A DNA stretch of 64,000 nt from Vibrio sp. RE88 (GCF_013113835.1 NZ_VTYQ01000003.1:186001-250000), one strand, 5' to 3'. Positions 43,832 to 53,519 are shown, counted from the stretch's first letter. The notes: generated from the sequence alone by a model not told the origin. Numbers and translations are program-made.

Positions 43832-45445
43832 ATGAGCTCAACCATTACTACCAAATTGCTGGCAACCCTCGTCACGGTCTTCTCTCTGGTACTCGCCTCC
43901 TCCACCGCGTATCAGTATTGGCAACAAAAAGAGCTGATGAATTCCGTCCTCAGTGAACAACTACATGATAAAGCCAGTAACTATTTCGACAGCCTCAATA
44001 TGATGATGCTGACAGGAACCATGGCGCAAAAAGAGACGCTTCGTCAAAAAGCCTTAGCTCAGGATGGTATTGAGCAAGTCAAAGTATTGCGTGCTGATGC
44101 AGTCAGTAAGCTGTACGGCCCCGGTCAGCCAAATCAGACCCCTGAAGACGACATTGATCAACGTGCGCTCAATGGTGAACTGGTCATCGAGCCCATTTCC
44201 GCTGAGTGGGGTAAAGGTTTAGTTGTCGCCTTACCTATGAAGGCAAGTGAAAACTATCGCGGAACCAACTGTGTCTCTTGTCACATGGCACCGGAAGGCG
44301 AAGTGCTCGGCGCGATTCGATTAGAATACAACTTATCTCACGTCAACAGCATGATCAGTCAGCGCACGATTATCGCGGTGACCATAATGGCAACATTTGG
44401 CTTCATCGGCTTTTTACTGACTCTGTTCCTGATCCGTAAATTCATTGTTCGCCCGATTCAAAAGACATCGCGTTACATGCAGAGCGTAAGCGAAAGTAAA
44501 GATCTCTCGAAACGTATTCAGCATAAGAACAAGGATGAGATAGGTCAGCTCTCTATCGCGATCAATTCGTTTATGGACACAGTGAGTCACAGCTTAGAAA
44601 AAGTGCAGGAAACCTCTCATCACCTCACCAGTTCAGCTGCGGGGCTCACTGATGTTGCTCAGGTTACCGATCAAGCCGCTCATAACCAGCAAAACGAAAC
44701 CTCAGATGTCCAGATCAACATCGAGCAAATGCAGTCCCAGCAGGTACAAGTTGAGCAAGCCACCGATGATGCCTCTAGCTTGATCAAGCACACCACCAGC
44801 ATCGCTGAGCAAAGTGCTGGTCAGGCGCACAACGCCAGCACTGAAATCAAGAGTCTGGTAACCGATATTGAGCAAGTGAAAGTCAATATTGTTGAACTCA
44901 ACGATCAAACGGCAGAAGTGTCGACTATTTTAGAAGTGATTAAAGGGATTGCGGAGCAAACCAATCTACTGGCACTAAACGCCGCTATTGAAGCCGCGCG
45001 CGCGGGTGAACAAGGTCGCGGCTTTGCAGTGGTTGCGGATGAAGTACGTCAGCTCGCAAGTCGAACCTCACAGGCAACCGGAAGCATCGAAAACATCATT
45101 TCTCAATTCCAAAAAGACAGTGAGACTTCACTCGCTTCTGTTGATACCGTGTGTGAAACCGCTCATGAACGCTCCAATGAGATTGAAGCGCTGTCTGTAG
45201 CAATGTCTGAAGTGGTGACTGAAATGCAACAAGCGCTCTCTCATGCGCAAAGCATTCAGCAGCAAACCAGCAATACCACTCACATTAGCCAGCAGGTGCA
45301 ACATAAAGTCGAAATCATCACCCAGCATGCCGATGACACCTCTCAATCCGCCGCAAAAACACGCGACATCAGCATGAATCTAGAGCAACTTTCAGAACAT
45401 TTGGAGTCTTTAATCAACCAGTTTACGCTTTCGCGGAAGAATTAA
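43832..45445 (+). CDS. chemoreceptor with periplasmic c-type haem site (Tll0287-like)
   Basis: A 537-residue methyl-accepting chemotaxis protein. An N-terminal membrane segment (about 8-28) is followed by a periplasmic domain of about 160 residues carrying the haem-attachment motif CVSCH (Cys147, Cys150, His151). A second membrane segment (about 170-192), HAMP and the cytoplasmic signalling domain with the conserved tip [20 protein letters not shown] complete the protein. The haem-binding periplasmic region resembles DUF3365/Tll0287-like sensors, suggesting redox, oxygen or NO sensing. The start at ATG 43832 gives a clean signal anchor. A start 23 codons earlier would add an unlikely leader. 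Confidence 0.9.
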   Translation: MSSTITTKLLATLVTVFSLVLASSTAYQYWQQKELMNSVLSEQLHDKASNYFDSLNMMMLTGTMAQKETLRQKALAQDGIEQVKVLRADAVSKLYGPGQPNQTPEDDIDQRALNGELVIEPISAEWGKGLVVALPMKASENYRGTNCVSCHMAPEGEVLGAIRLEYNLSHVNSMISQRTIIAVTIMATFGFIGFLLTLFLIRKFIVRPIQKTSRYMQSVSESKDLSKRIQHKNKDEIGQLSIAINSFMDTVSHSLEKVQETSHHLTSSAAGLTDVAQVTDQAAHNQQNETSDVQINIEQMQSQQVQVEQATDDASSLIKHTTSIAEQSAGQAHNASTEIKSLVTDIEQVKVNIVELNDQTAEVSTILEVIKGIAEQTNLLALNAAIEAARAGEQGRGFAVVADEVRQLASRTSQATGSIENIISQFQKDSETSLASVDTVCETAHERSNEIEALSVAMSEVVTEMQQALSHAQSIQQQTSNTTHISQQVQHKVEIITQHADDTSQSAAKTRDISMNLEQLSEHLESLINQFTLSRKN

Positions 45446-45543
45446 GTCGATTTGGACATTTTTTGCGCCACTATTAGCGAATAAAGGTTGAAGCCTAAGA
45501 ATTGAAAGGTAATATGTTCCATTGAATAGATGAAATTCAGTCC

Positions 45544-45605
45544 AACCCAATGTTTGCTCACTTTTTATTCGGTGAGTCCACAAAAAAACATTGGGTTGAT
45601 TTTTT
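45544..45605 (+). promoter_or_regulatory. attenuator-like terminator hairpin in asnS leader
   Basis: Perfect 12-bp arms (45544-45555 AACCCAATGTTT and 45586-45597 AAACATTGGGTT) enclose an inner 6-bp stem (GCTCAC/GTGAGT) and are followed by GA and six T. It has all marks of an intrinsic terminator but lies upstream of asnS, ending 24 nt before the start codon. No upstream gene needs it, except the chemoreceptor gene whose stop is about 100 bp away. Confidence 0.65.
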
Positions 45606-45628
45606 ACTCAATGGAGAATATTTACAAC

Positions 45629-47029
45629 ATGACTTACGCGCCTGTATCAGACGTATTAAGCGGTAAGCTAGCAGTTGACAGTGAAGTAACTGTCCGCGGC
45701 TGGATCCGCTCGCGTCGTGATTCCAAAGCTGGAATCTCTTTCCTTGCCATCTACGACGGCTCTTGTTTCGACCCGATTCAGGCCGTGGTCCCTAATAATC
45801 TAAATAATTACAACGAAGAAGTTCTAAAACTGACAACAGGTTGTTCTGTTGAAGTAACAGGTACTATCGTTGAATCTCCAGCGAAAGGTCAGGACTTTGA
45901 ACTTGCAGCGACAGATGTAAAAGTCGTTGGCTGGGTTGAAGATGCTGATACTTACCCGATGGCGAAAACTCGTCACTCGATTGAATACCTACGTGAAGTT
46001 GCACATCTTCGTCCACGTACGAACGTTATTGGTGCAGTCGCACGTGTACGTAACTGTTTGTCTCAAGCAATTCACCGTTTCTACCACGAGCAAGGTTACT
46101 TCTGGGTATCTGCGCCGCTTATTACCGCTTCTGATGCAGAAGGTGCGGGTGAAATGTTCCGCGTATCGACGCTAGACATGGAAAACCTACCGCGCACAGA
46201 AGAAGGCAAAGTGGACTACAACGAAGACTTCTTCGGTAAAGAGACGTTTCTAACGGTATCTGGCCAGCTTAACGGCGAAGCTTACGCTTGTGCACTAAGC
46301 AAAGTGTACACGTTCGGCCCTACGTTCCGCGCAGAAAACTCAAACACCAGCCGCCACCTAGCGGAATTCTGGATGGTTGAACCTGAAGTTGCTTTCGCTG
46401 ATCTTGAAGATATCGCGAAACTGTCTGAAGACATGCTGAAGTACGTATTTAAAGCAGTACTTGAAGAGCGTCGTGATGACCTTGAGTTCTTTGCACAACG
46501 CATCGACAAAGAAGCCATTACTCGCCTAGAGAAATTTGTTGAGTCTGATTTCGCTCAGGTTGATTACACTGATGCAATCCAGATTCTTCTAGACTCTGGC
46601 CGTGACTTCGAATTCCCTGTTGAATGGGGTATCGATATGTCTTCTGAGCACGAGCGTTACCTAGCGGAAGAACACTTCAAAGCACCGGTAATCGTTAAGA
46701 ACTACCCGAAAGACATCAAAGCCTTCTACATGCGCCTCAACGAAGATGGCAAAACAGTAGCAGCAATGGATGTACTTGCACCGGGCATTGGTGAAATCAT
46801 CGGTGGTTCTCAGCGTGAAGAGCGTCTGGACGTTCTTGATGCCCGCATGCGCGATATCGGCATCGACCCAGAGCACATGGATTGGTACCGCGACCTTCGT
46901 CGCTACGGCACGGTTCCTCACTCAGGTTTCGGCCTAGGCTTTGAGCGTCTGGTTTCTTACGTAACAGGTATGGGTAACGTACGTGATGTTATTCCATTCC
47001 CACGTACACCACGCTCAGCTAACTTCTAA
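45629..47029 (+). CDS. asnS: asparagine-tRNA ligase
   Basis: A class II aminoacyl-tRNA synthetase charging tRNA-Asn (466 aa, as in E. coli). The N-terminal OB-fold anticodon domain ([26 protein letters not shown]) and class II motifs are present, with motif 2 around [21 protein letters not shown] and motif 3 [10 protein letters not shown]. The start [10 protein letters not shown] at 45629 aligns with the family and has GGAGAA upstream. An in-frame upstream ATG at 45530 would add 33 residues reading through the attenuator hairpin and is rejected as the main start. Confidence 0.96.
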   Translation: MTYAPVSDVLSGKLAVDSEVTVRGWIRSRRDSKAGISFLAIYDGSCFDPIQAVVPNNLNNYNEEVLKLTTGCSVEVTGTIVESPAKGQDFELAATDVKVVGWVEDADTYPMAKTRHSIEYLREVAHLRPRTNVIGAVARVRNCLSQAIHRFYHEQGYFWVSAPLITASDAEGAGEMFRVSTLDMENLPRTEEGKVDYNEDFFGKETFLTVSGQLNGEAYACALSKVYTFGPTFRAENSNTSRHLAEFWMVEPEVAFADLEDIAKLSEDMLKYVFKAVLEERRDDLEFFAQRIDKEAITRLEKFVESDFAQVDYTDAIQILLDSGRDFEFPVEWGIDMSSEHERYLAEEHFKAPVIVKNYPKDIKAFYMRLNEDGKTVAAMDVLAPGIGEIIGGSQREERLDVLDARMRDIGIDPEHMDWYRDLRRYGTVPHSGFGLGFERLVSYVTGMGNVRDVIPFPRTPRSANF

Positions 47030-47054
47030 GCTAAAAGCCGATCGGTAAAATTGC

Positions 47055-47079
47055 TAAGCCTCCTTCGGGAGGCTTTTTT
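47055..47079 (+). terminator. terminator of asnS
   Basis: A stem AAGCCTCC/GGGAGGCTT around TTC, followed by TTTTTT. Confidence 0.88.
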
Positions 47080-47145
47080 GATCCCTGAAAAACGCTCAAA
47101 TATGGCTCATAATTACTAAGTGGCTTTGTAGTGAGGAGTCAAACA

Positions 47146-47328
47146 ATGAGAGTGTTTAGATTGGACGATTTGTCGTACTACGGAAGGCATGAGCATGTAA
47201 TGGAATGGGATCATCCAAGCAGTTCACATCCCTATTACTGGCATCCAGATTGGTTGCAGAATGCGGAAGATTTGATGGGGCTCTATCCCGATAATAGTCA
47301 CCCAACCTCCGCAAATCCTGATGAGTAG
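47146..47328 (+). CDS. small PYYWHPDWL protein A (60 aa)
   Basis: A small soluble protein of unrecognised family. Its core PYYWHPDWL, followed by AED, G and P at matching spacing, is shared with the protein at 49265-49510, so the two are paralogues. The protein is rich in aromatic residues and His, with several potential metal ligands (HEH, HP, HPDW). The ATG at 47146 has GAGGAG seven bases upstream. A start five codons earlier lacks a ribosome site. It has its own promoter gap after asnS and a strong terminator shared with the convergent small membrane protein. Confidence 0.72.
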   Translation: MRVFRLDDLSYYGRHEHVMEWDHPSSSHPYYWHPDWLQNAEDLMGLYPDNSHPTSANPDE

Positions 47329-47336
47329 TGCACAGT

Positions 47337-47367
47337 AATAAACCTCCCTTACATAGGGAGGTTTATT
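47337..47367. terminator. bidirectional terminator
   Basis: A perfect 13-bp stem AATAAACCTCCCT/AGGGAGGTTTATT with loop TACAT, between two convergent small genes. Confidence 0.88.
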
Positions 47368-47371
47368 TTCA

Positions 47372-47581
47372 CTACTGGGAATCTTCCGCTTTTGAGGCGT
47401 ATTTGATGCCGAACAGGCAAAGCCCAAACATGACAAACGGAATGGCTGCTGCGGTGTATTCAGTCCACACCATATCAGCAAAAGACTTAGCAAGAATCAG
47501 GTGACCAAAAATCAATAAGAATGCGCTGAAAATCGCGATGGCAATCAAACGAAATTCCTGCTTATAGCGTTGTTTTTCCAT
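47372..47581 (-). CDS. small two-helix membrane protein (69 aa)
   Basis: A hydrophobic protein with two membrane segments (about 11-30 and 43-60), a short loop with an acidic spot (ADMVWTEY), and charged ends. No family is recognised. It lies about 95 bp downstream of the MocR-type regulator on the same strand and could be co-transcribed with it. It faces the PYYWHPDWL gene across a shared terminator. Confidence 0.65.
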   Translation of the reverse strand: MEKQRYKQEFRLIAIAIFSAFLLIFGHLILAKSFADMVWTEYTAAAIPFVMFGLCLFGIKYASKAEDSQ

Positions 47582-47677
47582 ACTTTCCTCGCTAACTGTT
47601 TACATTTCTGGAGTATTTCATCACAGACCTCATCAGTTAGCGCAGTACAGTTGAAGCGAAAAAACGCCAAACAGTGG

Positions 47678-49069
47678 TTAATCAGTGATCGCGTTAGCAA
47701 TTTCTATCACGGTCTGTTCCAGCTCACTAGTCATCGGATACGAGGCATTCAAACGGACGCAGTTTTGGAACTGTTCGCGGGAACTAAAAAGGCGTCCATA
47801 AGCAATGGTAATGCCGCGCTTTTGCAATGTATGATACAGCAGGTATGTGTCGACATTCATACTCAACTCTAGCCAGATAAAGTACCCTCCTTGAGGCTGA
47901 CTGACTTTCGTCCCTTGAGGGAAATGGCGCTTTACGACCTCAACAAAAGCCTGCTGTCTGGCAGATAATTCCTTGCGCAGTTTTCTCAAGTGATTATCGA
48001 GGCTTTCGTACTGAAGGAAATGCGCGACTCCTTCCTGAACGGGCACACTGCCTGACAAGGTCGACACAAGCTGAAGCTTCTGTAATCGCTCATTAAACTG
48101 GCCATTCACAACCCAGCCGACCCGATAACCAGGACATAAGGATTTAGACAGTGAACCACACAGCAGAACTCGGTCTTCTTGATCCCAATATTTGAGCGGC
48201 ATCGGTTTATCATTGCCAAAGTAGAGTTCGGAATAGACATCATCTTCCACGATGGCAAGCTGATGTTGGTTTGCCAATTCAATGACCTTTTGCCTGTTAG
48301 CCGACGATAAACTGGCTCCGGTCGGGTTATGAAAGTTTGGCATCAACCAGCACGCCGTCACCTTATGTTTTTTAAGCGCTCGCTCGAACTTCTCCAAACA
48401 TAGCCCAGTTTCAGGATGAACAGGGACTTCAATGGCTTTTAGGTTTAATCGCTCAATCGCCTGAATGGCGCCATAGAAAGCCGGGGCTTCAACAATGACT
48501 GTGTCACCCGGCTGGGTCACCACCTGTAGCCCTAGGTTCAGCGCTTCCATTGCGCCCGAGGTAATGACGATATCAGTATGAGAAACCGTTATACCCTGCT
48601 TGAGGTAACGCTGTGCGATTTGACGACGCAGTGCCTCGTTGCCGGGCGGCATGTTATCAAACACACTGTTGAGCGGCATTTTACGACCCGCACTCGCCAG
48701 ATGACGGTTAAGTGATTGAAGAGGGAATAATTGAGGATCAGGAAAAGCCGAACCGAGAGCAATATCGGCTTTACTGTTGCTTTGTAGGAACTCATACAGC
48801 TTATCGTTAAACTCAGGTGCAACGACTTTGCTTTCGGGCTCAGGCGTTGGAACCCGCTCCATGATCGAGGTGACGAAATAACCTGACTGCGGCTTGGCGA
48901 GTAACCAGCCTTGAGATTCAAGAAGTTGGTACGCCTGAAGGACAGTTGAAGCGCTGACTGAGCAGTTACGGCTGGTCATTCTGACAGAAGGCACTTTCTC
49001 CCCTGCTCGCCAAATACCATTCTCAATTTGTAACTTAAGCTGTTCAGCCAATTGTTGATAGCGATTCAT
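47678..49069 (-). CDS. MocR-type regulator (GntR helix-turn-helix plus aminotransferase domain)
   Basis: A 463-residue regulator. The N-terminal GntR-type winged helix (LAEQLKLQIENGIWRAGEKVPSVR, then SVSASTVLQAYQLLESQGWL) is joined to a fold-type I PLP domain (about 90-463). In that domain the expected PLP-binding Lys lies in GSLSKSLCPGYRVGW, with YGAIQAIE and PNFHNPTG nearby. Length and sequence resemble E. coli YdcR. Such proteins sense PLP or an amino acid and control neighbouring genes. A PYYWHPDWL gene is divergently transcribed from it, with a palindrome between (49135-49154). The target is inferred from position. Confidence 0.9.
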   Translation of the reverse strand: MNRYQQLAEQLKLQIENGIWRAGEKVPSVRMTSRNCSVSASTVLQAYQLLESQGWLLAKPQSGYFVTSIMERVPTPEPESKVVAPEFNDKLYEFLQSNSKADIALGSAFPDPQLFPLQSLNRHLASAGRKMPLNSVFDNMPPGNEALRRQIAQRYLKQGITVSHTDIVITSGAMEALNLGLQVVTQPGDTVIVEAPAFYGAIQAIERLNLKAIEVPVHPETGLCLEKFERALKKHKVTACWLMPNFHNPTGASLSSANRQKVIELANQHQLAIVEDDVYSELYFGNDKPMPLKYWDQEDRVLLCGSLSKSLCPGYRVGWVVNGQFNERLQKLQLVSTLSGSVPVQEGVAHFLQYESLDNHLRKLRKELSARQQAFVEVVKRHFPQGTKVSQPQGGYFIWLELSMNVDTYLLYHTLQKRGITIAYGRLFSSREQFQNCVRLNASYPMTSELEQTVIEIANAITD

Positions 49070-49134
49070 ACTTCCCTCACCTTTTCATTCAGGAGACAAA
49101 AGATATCACACATTTGGTTCACACTGGCTTAAGC

Positions 49135-49154
49135 TAACTAAAACAATTTAGTTA
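49135..49154. promoter_or_regulatory. palindrome between MocR regulator and small gene
   Basis: A perfect 8-bp inverted repeat TAACTAAA-ACAA-TTTAGTTA in the divergent promoter region, 66 bp from the regulator start. A second weaker one, ATCAC-N6-GTGAT, lies at 49219-49234. Either could be an operator of the MocR-type protein. Confidence 0.45.
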
Positions 49155-49264
49155 ATTTTTAACGCATTCTGTTTGTTGATACTAATCACATTAAATATTT
49201 ACTTCTCTGTTACATTTAATCACGTATTAGTGATCCAAATAACTTAACGTAAGGACCGATAATA

Positions 49265-49510
49265 ATGAAGAAATACGATGAGTCACATATCGAATACAAA
49301 GGTGAAAGCAACGGTGTTCATAGCTGGATTGCTCCACACGGTCAGCCATATTACTGGCATCCGGACTGGCTACATATCGCCGAAGACGCAACGGGTTCAC
49401 ACCCTAAAAAAGACATAGATGTGGACCAAGGTGAGAAGCCCACTGAAAAGCATGCTATCAAAGCGATTCTTTCACATCTAAATGACTGGGCAGCGAAAAA
49501 GCTAAAGTAA
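49265..49510 (+). CDS. small PYYWHPDWL protein B (81 aa)
   Basis: A paralogue of the 60-residue protein at 47146-47328. Both share Y-x-G, an upstream Trp, then PYYWHPDWL, AED, G and P in the same order. This copy has an extra C-terminal tail of about 30 residues (EKHAIKAILSHLNDWAAKKLK), likely a basic amphipathic helix. There is no signal peptide. AAGGA lies upstream of the ATG, and a strong terminator follows. It is divergent from the MocR-type gene. The function is unknown. Confidence 0.75.
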   Translation: MKKYDESHIEYKGESNGVHSWIAPHGQPYYWHPDWLHIAEDATGSHPKKDIDVDQGEKPTEKHAIKAILSHLNDWAAKKLK

Positions 49511-49546
49511 TTCTTTTCGAGCTCATTTCAGAACATCACTCTACTA

Positions 49547-49583
49547 AGTCACACGTTCGGACGCGGCCGTGTGACTTTATTTT
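49547..49583 (+). terminator. terminator of PYYWHPDWL protein B gene
   Basis: A stem AGTCACACG/CGTGTGACT with a 12-nt loop, followed by TTATTTTT. Confidence 0.82.
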
Positions 49584-49758
49584 TGCAGTCTTTAGGCCGT
49601 TGATATCACTCTCAATTGGTACTACCACTACTACTAAAGTTGCAAAAATGTATCTAAACTCGAAATTAAACGATAGTATCGCTGGTCATTTTATAAATGA
49701 AGAATATGAAACTTGGCTGGTTGAAGCTGAGTGCGGCTATAAAAACAAGGGCTAGAAG

Positions 49759-51264
49759 ATGGTTAACTCAAACTATAACGCGCCTCTAACACTGAAACTG
49801 TATGCGATTGCGGCAGTGGTTTTTGGTACTTATGGCGGCCGAGTCTGCCCCTTTCTAGAAACACTGACAACTCAAGAGATATTATTCCACGTCGGTGTGA
49901 CCTTTGGCTCACTGTTTCTCATTCGACACTTTTTGCTCAATAACCACTCTTTACTCGAAGAACAGCGCCAAGCCCGACTAGATGCCACCCTATTTTTTAT
50001 GGGCAGTATTCCACTCGCGATATTCTATAACGTCCAATACGATTTCGGGCTCGACAGTAACCTCAAGGTTTTGTTTGGGATGACCTTGTTTGGTTTCTTC
50101 TCTGGCTTAATTTTGCAACTCGTTTCCAAGATTGAGAAGTTTGATCAGCTCTCTCAGGAAGAACAATATCATTTTGAACTCAGTGGCGAACGTCAGTCTA
50201 TGGTCAAACAAATGATCATGATGATTTGCATGTTGCTAATCACCCTAACAACCATGCTCACCATGGTGGCGGTAAAAGACATATTCTGGTTGCAACACAA
50301 CCCTGAGCGTGTTCTTGATGGCAGCGGAACCATCAGTGTCATTAAAGAGTTTATCTATTTGTCGCTGGTACTTGGCGCGTATGTAGTAACCATTCTCGTC
50401 CTATGGACCAAACTGATGCGCAAAGTACTGCTGTCTCAGGAGTGTTCTTTACTGGAAGTCGCTCAGGGTAATATTTCCAAGCGTTTACCTATCTTTGAGC
50501 ACAATGAGCTAGGTTCGATGGCCTCTCTGACCAATAAGATGCTCGATAGCCTGCAATCGACTCAAGACGAAGTCAAAACCACGCGCGATGTTGCTATCGT
50601 TTCCCTTTCTGCGCTGGCTGAATCTCGAGATAACGAAACTGGCGCGCATATTTTGCGTACTCAAGAGTACATTCGCGCATTAGCAAATTACCTTTGCCAG
50701 TTTGATAAACATAAAGCGCTTCTGACCCCTAATTACATCGAGCTGCTGTACAAATCTGCGCCGTTGCATGACGTGGGTAAAGTGGGTATTCCTGACAATA
50801 TCCTACTCAAGCCCGGTAAGCTTACCGACGAAGAATTTAAGACAATGAAACGTCACCCAGAGATTGGCGCCAAAGCCCTCTCGATAGCAGAAAAACATCT
50901 GGGCAGTAATTCCTTCCTTCAATTGGCGAAAGAGATCGCTCTGACGCACCATGAGAAATGGGACGGCAATGGCTATCCTAAGGGTCTAAAAGGTGACGAA
51001 ATACCGCTCTCTGGCCGTTTGATGGCGCTTGCCGATGTGTATGACGCTCTCATCTCCGAGCGTGTGTATAAGAAGGCCTTTAGCCACGAGAAAGCCAAAT
51101 CCATTATCCTAGAAGGAAAAGGCAGTCACTTTGATCCTGAACTGGTTGACGCCTTTCTCACCATAGAGCAGGAATTTGTCGATATCGCCGACAAATACCG
51201 TAGCTTAGAAGCAGAAGAAAACGCGATGGCTTTGGAAGAACTTCAAGCCAATGCCCCTGCTTAA
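49759..51264 (+). CDS. HD-GYP c-di-GMP phosphodiesterase, membrane-bound
   Basis: A 501-residue protein. The N-terminal half has several membrane segments (about 10-26, 32-58, 68-86, 93-113, 152-175, 200-222), and a HAMP-like linker follows (LLEVAQGNISKRLPIFEHNELGSMASL). The C-terminal HD-GYP domain has HDVGKVGIPDNILLKPGKL, the HPEIGAK helix, HHEKWDGNGYP and ADVYDALISER. All expected catalytic residues are visible, so it should degrade c-di-GMP. It resembles the Vibrio cholerae HD-GYP protein VC1295 by position and type, as I recall. The signal it senses is unknown. Confidence 0.92.
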   Translation: MVNSNYNAPLTLKLYAIAAVVFGTYGGRVCPFLETLTTQEILFHVGVTFGSLFLIRHFLLNNHSLLEEQRQARLDATLFFMGSIPLAIFYNVQYDFGLDSNLKVLFGMTLFGFFSGLILQLVSKIEKFDQLSQEEQYHFELSGERQSMVKQMIMMICMLLITLTTMLTMVAVKDIFWLQHNPERVLDGSGTISVIKEFIYLSLVLGAYVVTILVLWTKLMRKVLLSQECSLLEVAQGNISKRLPIFEHNELGSMASLTNKMLDSLQSTQDEVKTTRDVAIVSLSALAESRDNETGAHILRTQEYIRALANYLCQFDKHKALLTPNYIELLYKSAPLHDVGKVGIPDNILLKPGKLTDEEFKTMKRHPEIGAKALSIAEKHLGSNSFLQLAKEIALTHHEKWDGNGYPKGLKGDEIPLSGRLMALADVYDALISERVYKKAFSHEKAKSIILEGKGSHFDPELVDAFLTIEQEFVDIADKYRSLEAEENAMALEELQANAPA

Positions 51265-51473
51265 ATTCCTGCCAACGACTTCACATCTAATTGCAAAGCT
51301 CAGCCACTTTTGACCTGCTTTTTATTGGAAAAATGCAGGTTAGGCGCTGAGTGATAACAAAATGTACTTATTTTGTAATTTTCTTACTGGTTGATGTTGT
51401 CTCAGCGCGCGCAGATAAGGTATAAATAACCGAAATACTTATATCCTCCCTTCGACTAACATGGATGACAATT

Positions 51474-52664
51474 ATGTTTGAAAAAGTAGTTGCTGCACCT
51501 GCAGATCCTATCCTCGGACTGACAGAAGAGTTCAAAAAAGACTCTCGCGCAGACAAAATTAACCTTGGCGTTGGTATTTACAAAAATGAACAAGGTGAGA
51601 CCCCTGTTCTAGCAACCGTTAAAAAAGCGGAAGCAGCGCTGATTGAAAACGAAAAGACCAAGTCATACCTCACCATCGAAGGGACCGCTGAGTATGGCCT
51701 AGCGGTGCAGAAACTACTGTTTGGTGCAGATTCAGACATCGTTGCTAACAAGCTAGCAAAAACTGCTCAAGCTCCTGGCGGTACTGGTGCATTGCGCGTT
51801 GCAGGCGAATTCATCAAGCGTCAATTGGGCGATGTGAAGATCTGGATCAGCAACCCTACTTGGGCTAACCACAACGGTGTCTTCACTGCAGCGGGTATCG
51901 AAACCGCTCAGTACAGCTATTACAACGCTGAGACAAAAGATAAAGATTTCGCGGCAATGCTAGCAGATCTTGAAAAAGCGTCTGCCGGTGACATTGTCCT
52001 TCTTCACGGCTGCTGTCATAACCCAACGGGTATTGATCCAACGCTTGAAGAGTGGGAAGCACTAGCTAAGCTGGTTGCAGACAAAAAGCTGCTACCTCTT
52101 TTTGACTTCGCTTACCAAGGTTTCGCGAAAGGCGTTGAAGAAGATGCAGCAGGTTTGCGTGTTTTTGCTAAGTACAACAAAGAGATCTTAGTCGCGAGCT
52201 CGTTCTCCAAAAACTTTGGCCTCTACAATGAACGAGTAGGTGCATTTACCTTGGTTGCAGAGTCAGAGGACACAGCAAGCACAGCATTCTCTCAAGTGAA
52301 AGCGATCATCCGATCTATCTACTCTAACCCACCAGCGCACGGTAGTGCAGTTGTGACGCATATTCTTAACAATGCTGAACTACGCAATGAATGGGAAGCA
52401 GAAGTAAAAGAAATGCGGGACCGCATTCAAGACATGCGTGAGCTGTTTGTTGCGACACTGAAAGAGCAAGGCGTTGACGCTGACTTTAGCTTTATTGAGC
52501 GTCAAAACGGTATGTTCTCATTCTCTGGTCTTTCAAAAGAACAGGTGACTCGCCTTAAAGATGAGTTCGGCATCTACATTGTAGGTTCAGGCCGCATCAG
52601 TGTAGCAGGTATGACTCGTTCAAACATGCTACCGCTTTGTAAGGCACTTGCCGCTGTTCTATAA
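51474..52664 (+). CDS. aspC: aspartate/aromatic aminotransferase
   Basis: A PLP enzyme of 396 residues that interconverts aspartate and oxaloacetate (with glutamate), often also using aromatic amino acids. The AspC pattern is evident: [15 protein letters not shown] start, [33 protein letters not shown], and the PLP Lys in [15 protein letters not shown], with the Arg pair near the C-terminus ([10 protein letters not shown]). ATG 51474 aligns with E. coli AspC. An ATG three codons upstream is less likely. Its promoter region contains an inverted repeat near 51313-51338. Confidence 0.94.
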   Translation: MFEKVVAAPADPILGLTEEFKKDSRADKINLGVGIYKNEQGETPVLATVKKAEAALIENEKTKSYLTIEGTAEYGLAVQKLLFGADSDIVANKLAKTAQAPGGTGALRVAGEFIKRQLGDVKIWISNPTWANHNGVFTAAGIETAQYSYYNAETKDKDFAAMLADLEKASAGDIVLLHGCCHNPTGIDPTLEEWEALAKLVADKKLLPLFDFAYQGFAKGVEEDAAGLRVFAKYNKEILVASSFSKNFGLYNERVGAFTLVAESEDTASTAFSQVKAIIRSIYSNPPAHGSAVVTHILNNAELRNEWEAEVKEMRDRIQDMRELFVATLKEQGVDADFSFIERQNGMFSFSGLSKEQVTRLKDEFGIYIVGSGRISVAGMTRSNMLPLCKALAAVL

Positions 52665-52680
52665 GCGATAAGATTCCAAT

Positions 52681-52716
52681 AAAAAAGAGCCAGCAGATGC
52701 TGGCTCTTTTTTATTT
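52681..52716. terminator. bidirectional terminator
   Basis: A stem AAAAAAGAGCCAGCA/TGCTGGCTCTTTTTT, between aspC and the convergent outer-membrane protein gene. Confidence 0.88.
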
Positions 52717-52724
52717 AATAACAC

Positions 52725-53354
52725 CTAGAACAAATAGCGTAGGCTCACGCCACCTTCGTTGGTCGTCGTTGAACCATTGTTTCGATGCGTATAGAAACCG
52801 CCGACCACCAATTTCGTCGACACCTGATAATCACCACGCATATTAAAGATATCCTCGTCCAGAATATCGCTTCGTCGTAATCCACCTGTCACTGACAACT
52901 CCCAGAACTTGTTTAATTCATATTTAAGCGTTAAGTCACCGCCCCACATGAACTTATTGTCACTCGAAATCTTCGCATCCGTAATATCGTTAGTTTGTGT
53001 TGACCAAATAAAACCAGCTTTCGCGCCTACGACCAAATCCCACTTATCCTCTAGCGGATACCTAAATGCCGCACCAGGTAGCAAAGTATAAATTTCTGTG
53101 GTGGTGTTTTGCGGATGGATGAATCTGGCTTCGTAATCCAGTGTAGCGAGAAACTGGTTGTCGATAAGCATGTTGCCGCCGACCGCTAAAGAAGTCACAT
53201 TACTGTTTACCCCCAAATTCTCACCAAGCGATCCCGCACTTAAGTCCGCGTATAGAAAGTTGTAATTGAGGTTGTTAGTCGTACTTTGCCCGTAAGCAGA
53301 CAATGACGCAGCCAAGAGCATTGGAGCAAGGAGATAAGGCAGTTTTACTTCCAT
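52725..53354 (-). CDS. outer-membrane beta-barrel protein
   Basis: A 209-residue exported protein. The signal peptide ends in SAYG or nearby (LLAPMLLAASLSAYGQS). The rest alternates polar and hydrophobic residues in strand-like segments, and the protein ends in LRYLF, with the C-terminal Phe typical of outer-membrane barrels. The size suggests an 8-stranded barrel. ATG 53354 is chosen because AGAGG lies five bases upstream. A longer frame to 53465 has no ribosome site and would precede the signal peptide. No specific family is recognised. Confidence 0.8.
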   Translation of the reverse strand: MEVKLPYLLAPMLLAASLSAYGQSTTNNLNYNFLYADLSAGSLGENLGVNSNVTSLAVGGNMLIDNQFLATLDYEARFIHPQNTTTEIYTLLPGAAFRYPLEDKWDLVVGAKAGFIWSTQTNDITDAKISSDNKFMWGGDLTLKYELNKFWELSVTGGLRRSDILDEDIFNMRGDYQVSTKLVVGGFYTHRNNGSTTTNEGGVSLRYLF

Positions 53355-53500
53355 GAATACCTCTTTATACAGACGAATAAAGCCAGTGTATGGGAGAGAA
53401 CGCATTCTCGATAATGAGAAATGACTGCCGTTCTGGATTTGAAAGTATAGATCATTTTGACGCAAGTTATTGAGAGATAAATAGGATTATCAGAAAAGAG

Positions 53501-53519
53501 AAAGGCCCGAACTCGGGCC
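53501..53519 (-). terminator. terminator of small hypothetical gene
   Basis: A stem AGGCCCGA/TCGGGCCT immediately after the stop codon, followed on the minus strand by a pyrimidine run TTTCTCTTTTC. Confidence 0.7.

Noticed and set aside
45530-45628. 33-residue N-terminal extension of AsnS
   Set aside because: It has no ribosome site, reads through the terminator-type hairpin, and does not align with the family. The start at 45629 does.
53355-53465. 37-residue extension of the outer-membrane protein
   Set aside because: It would place charged residues before the signal peptide and has no ribosome site, while 53354 has AGAGG at five bases.
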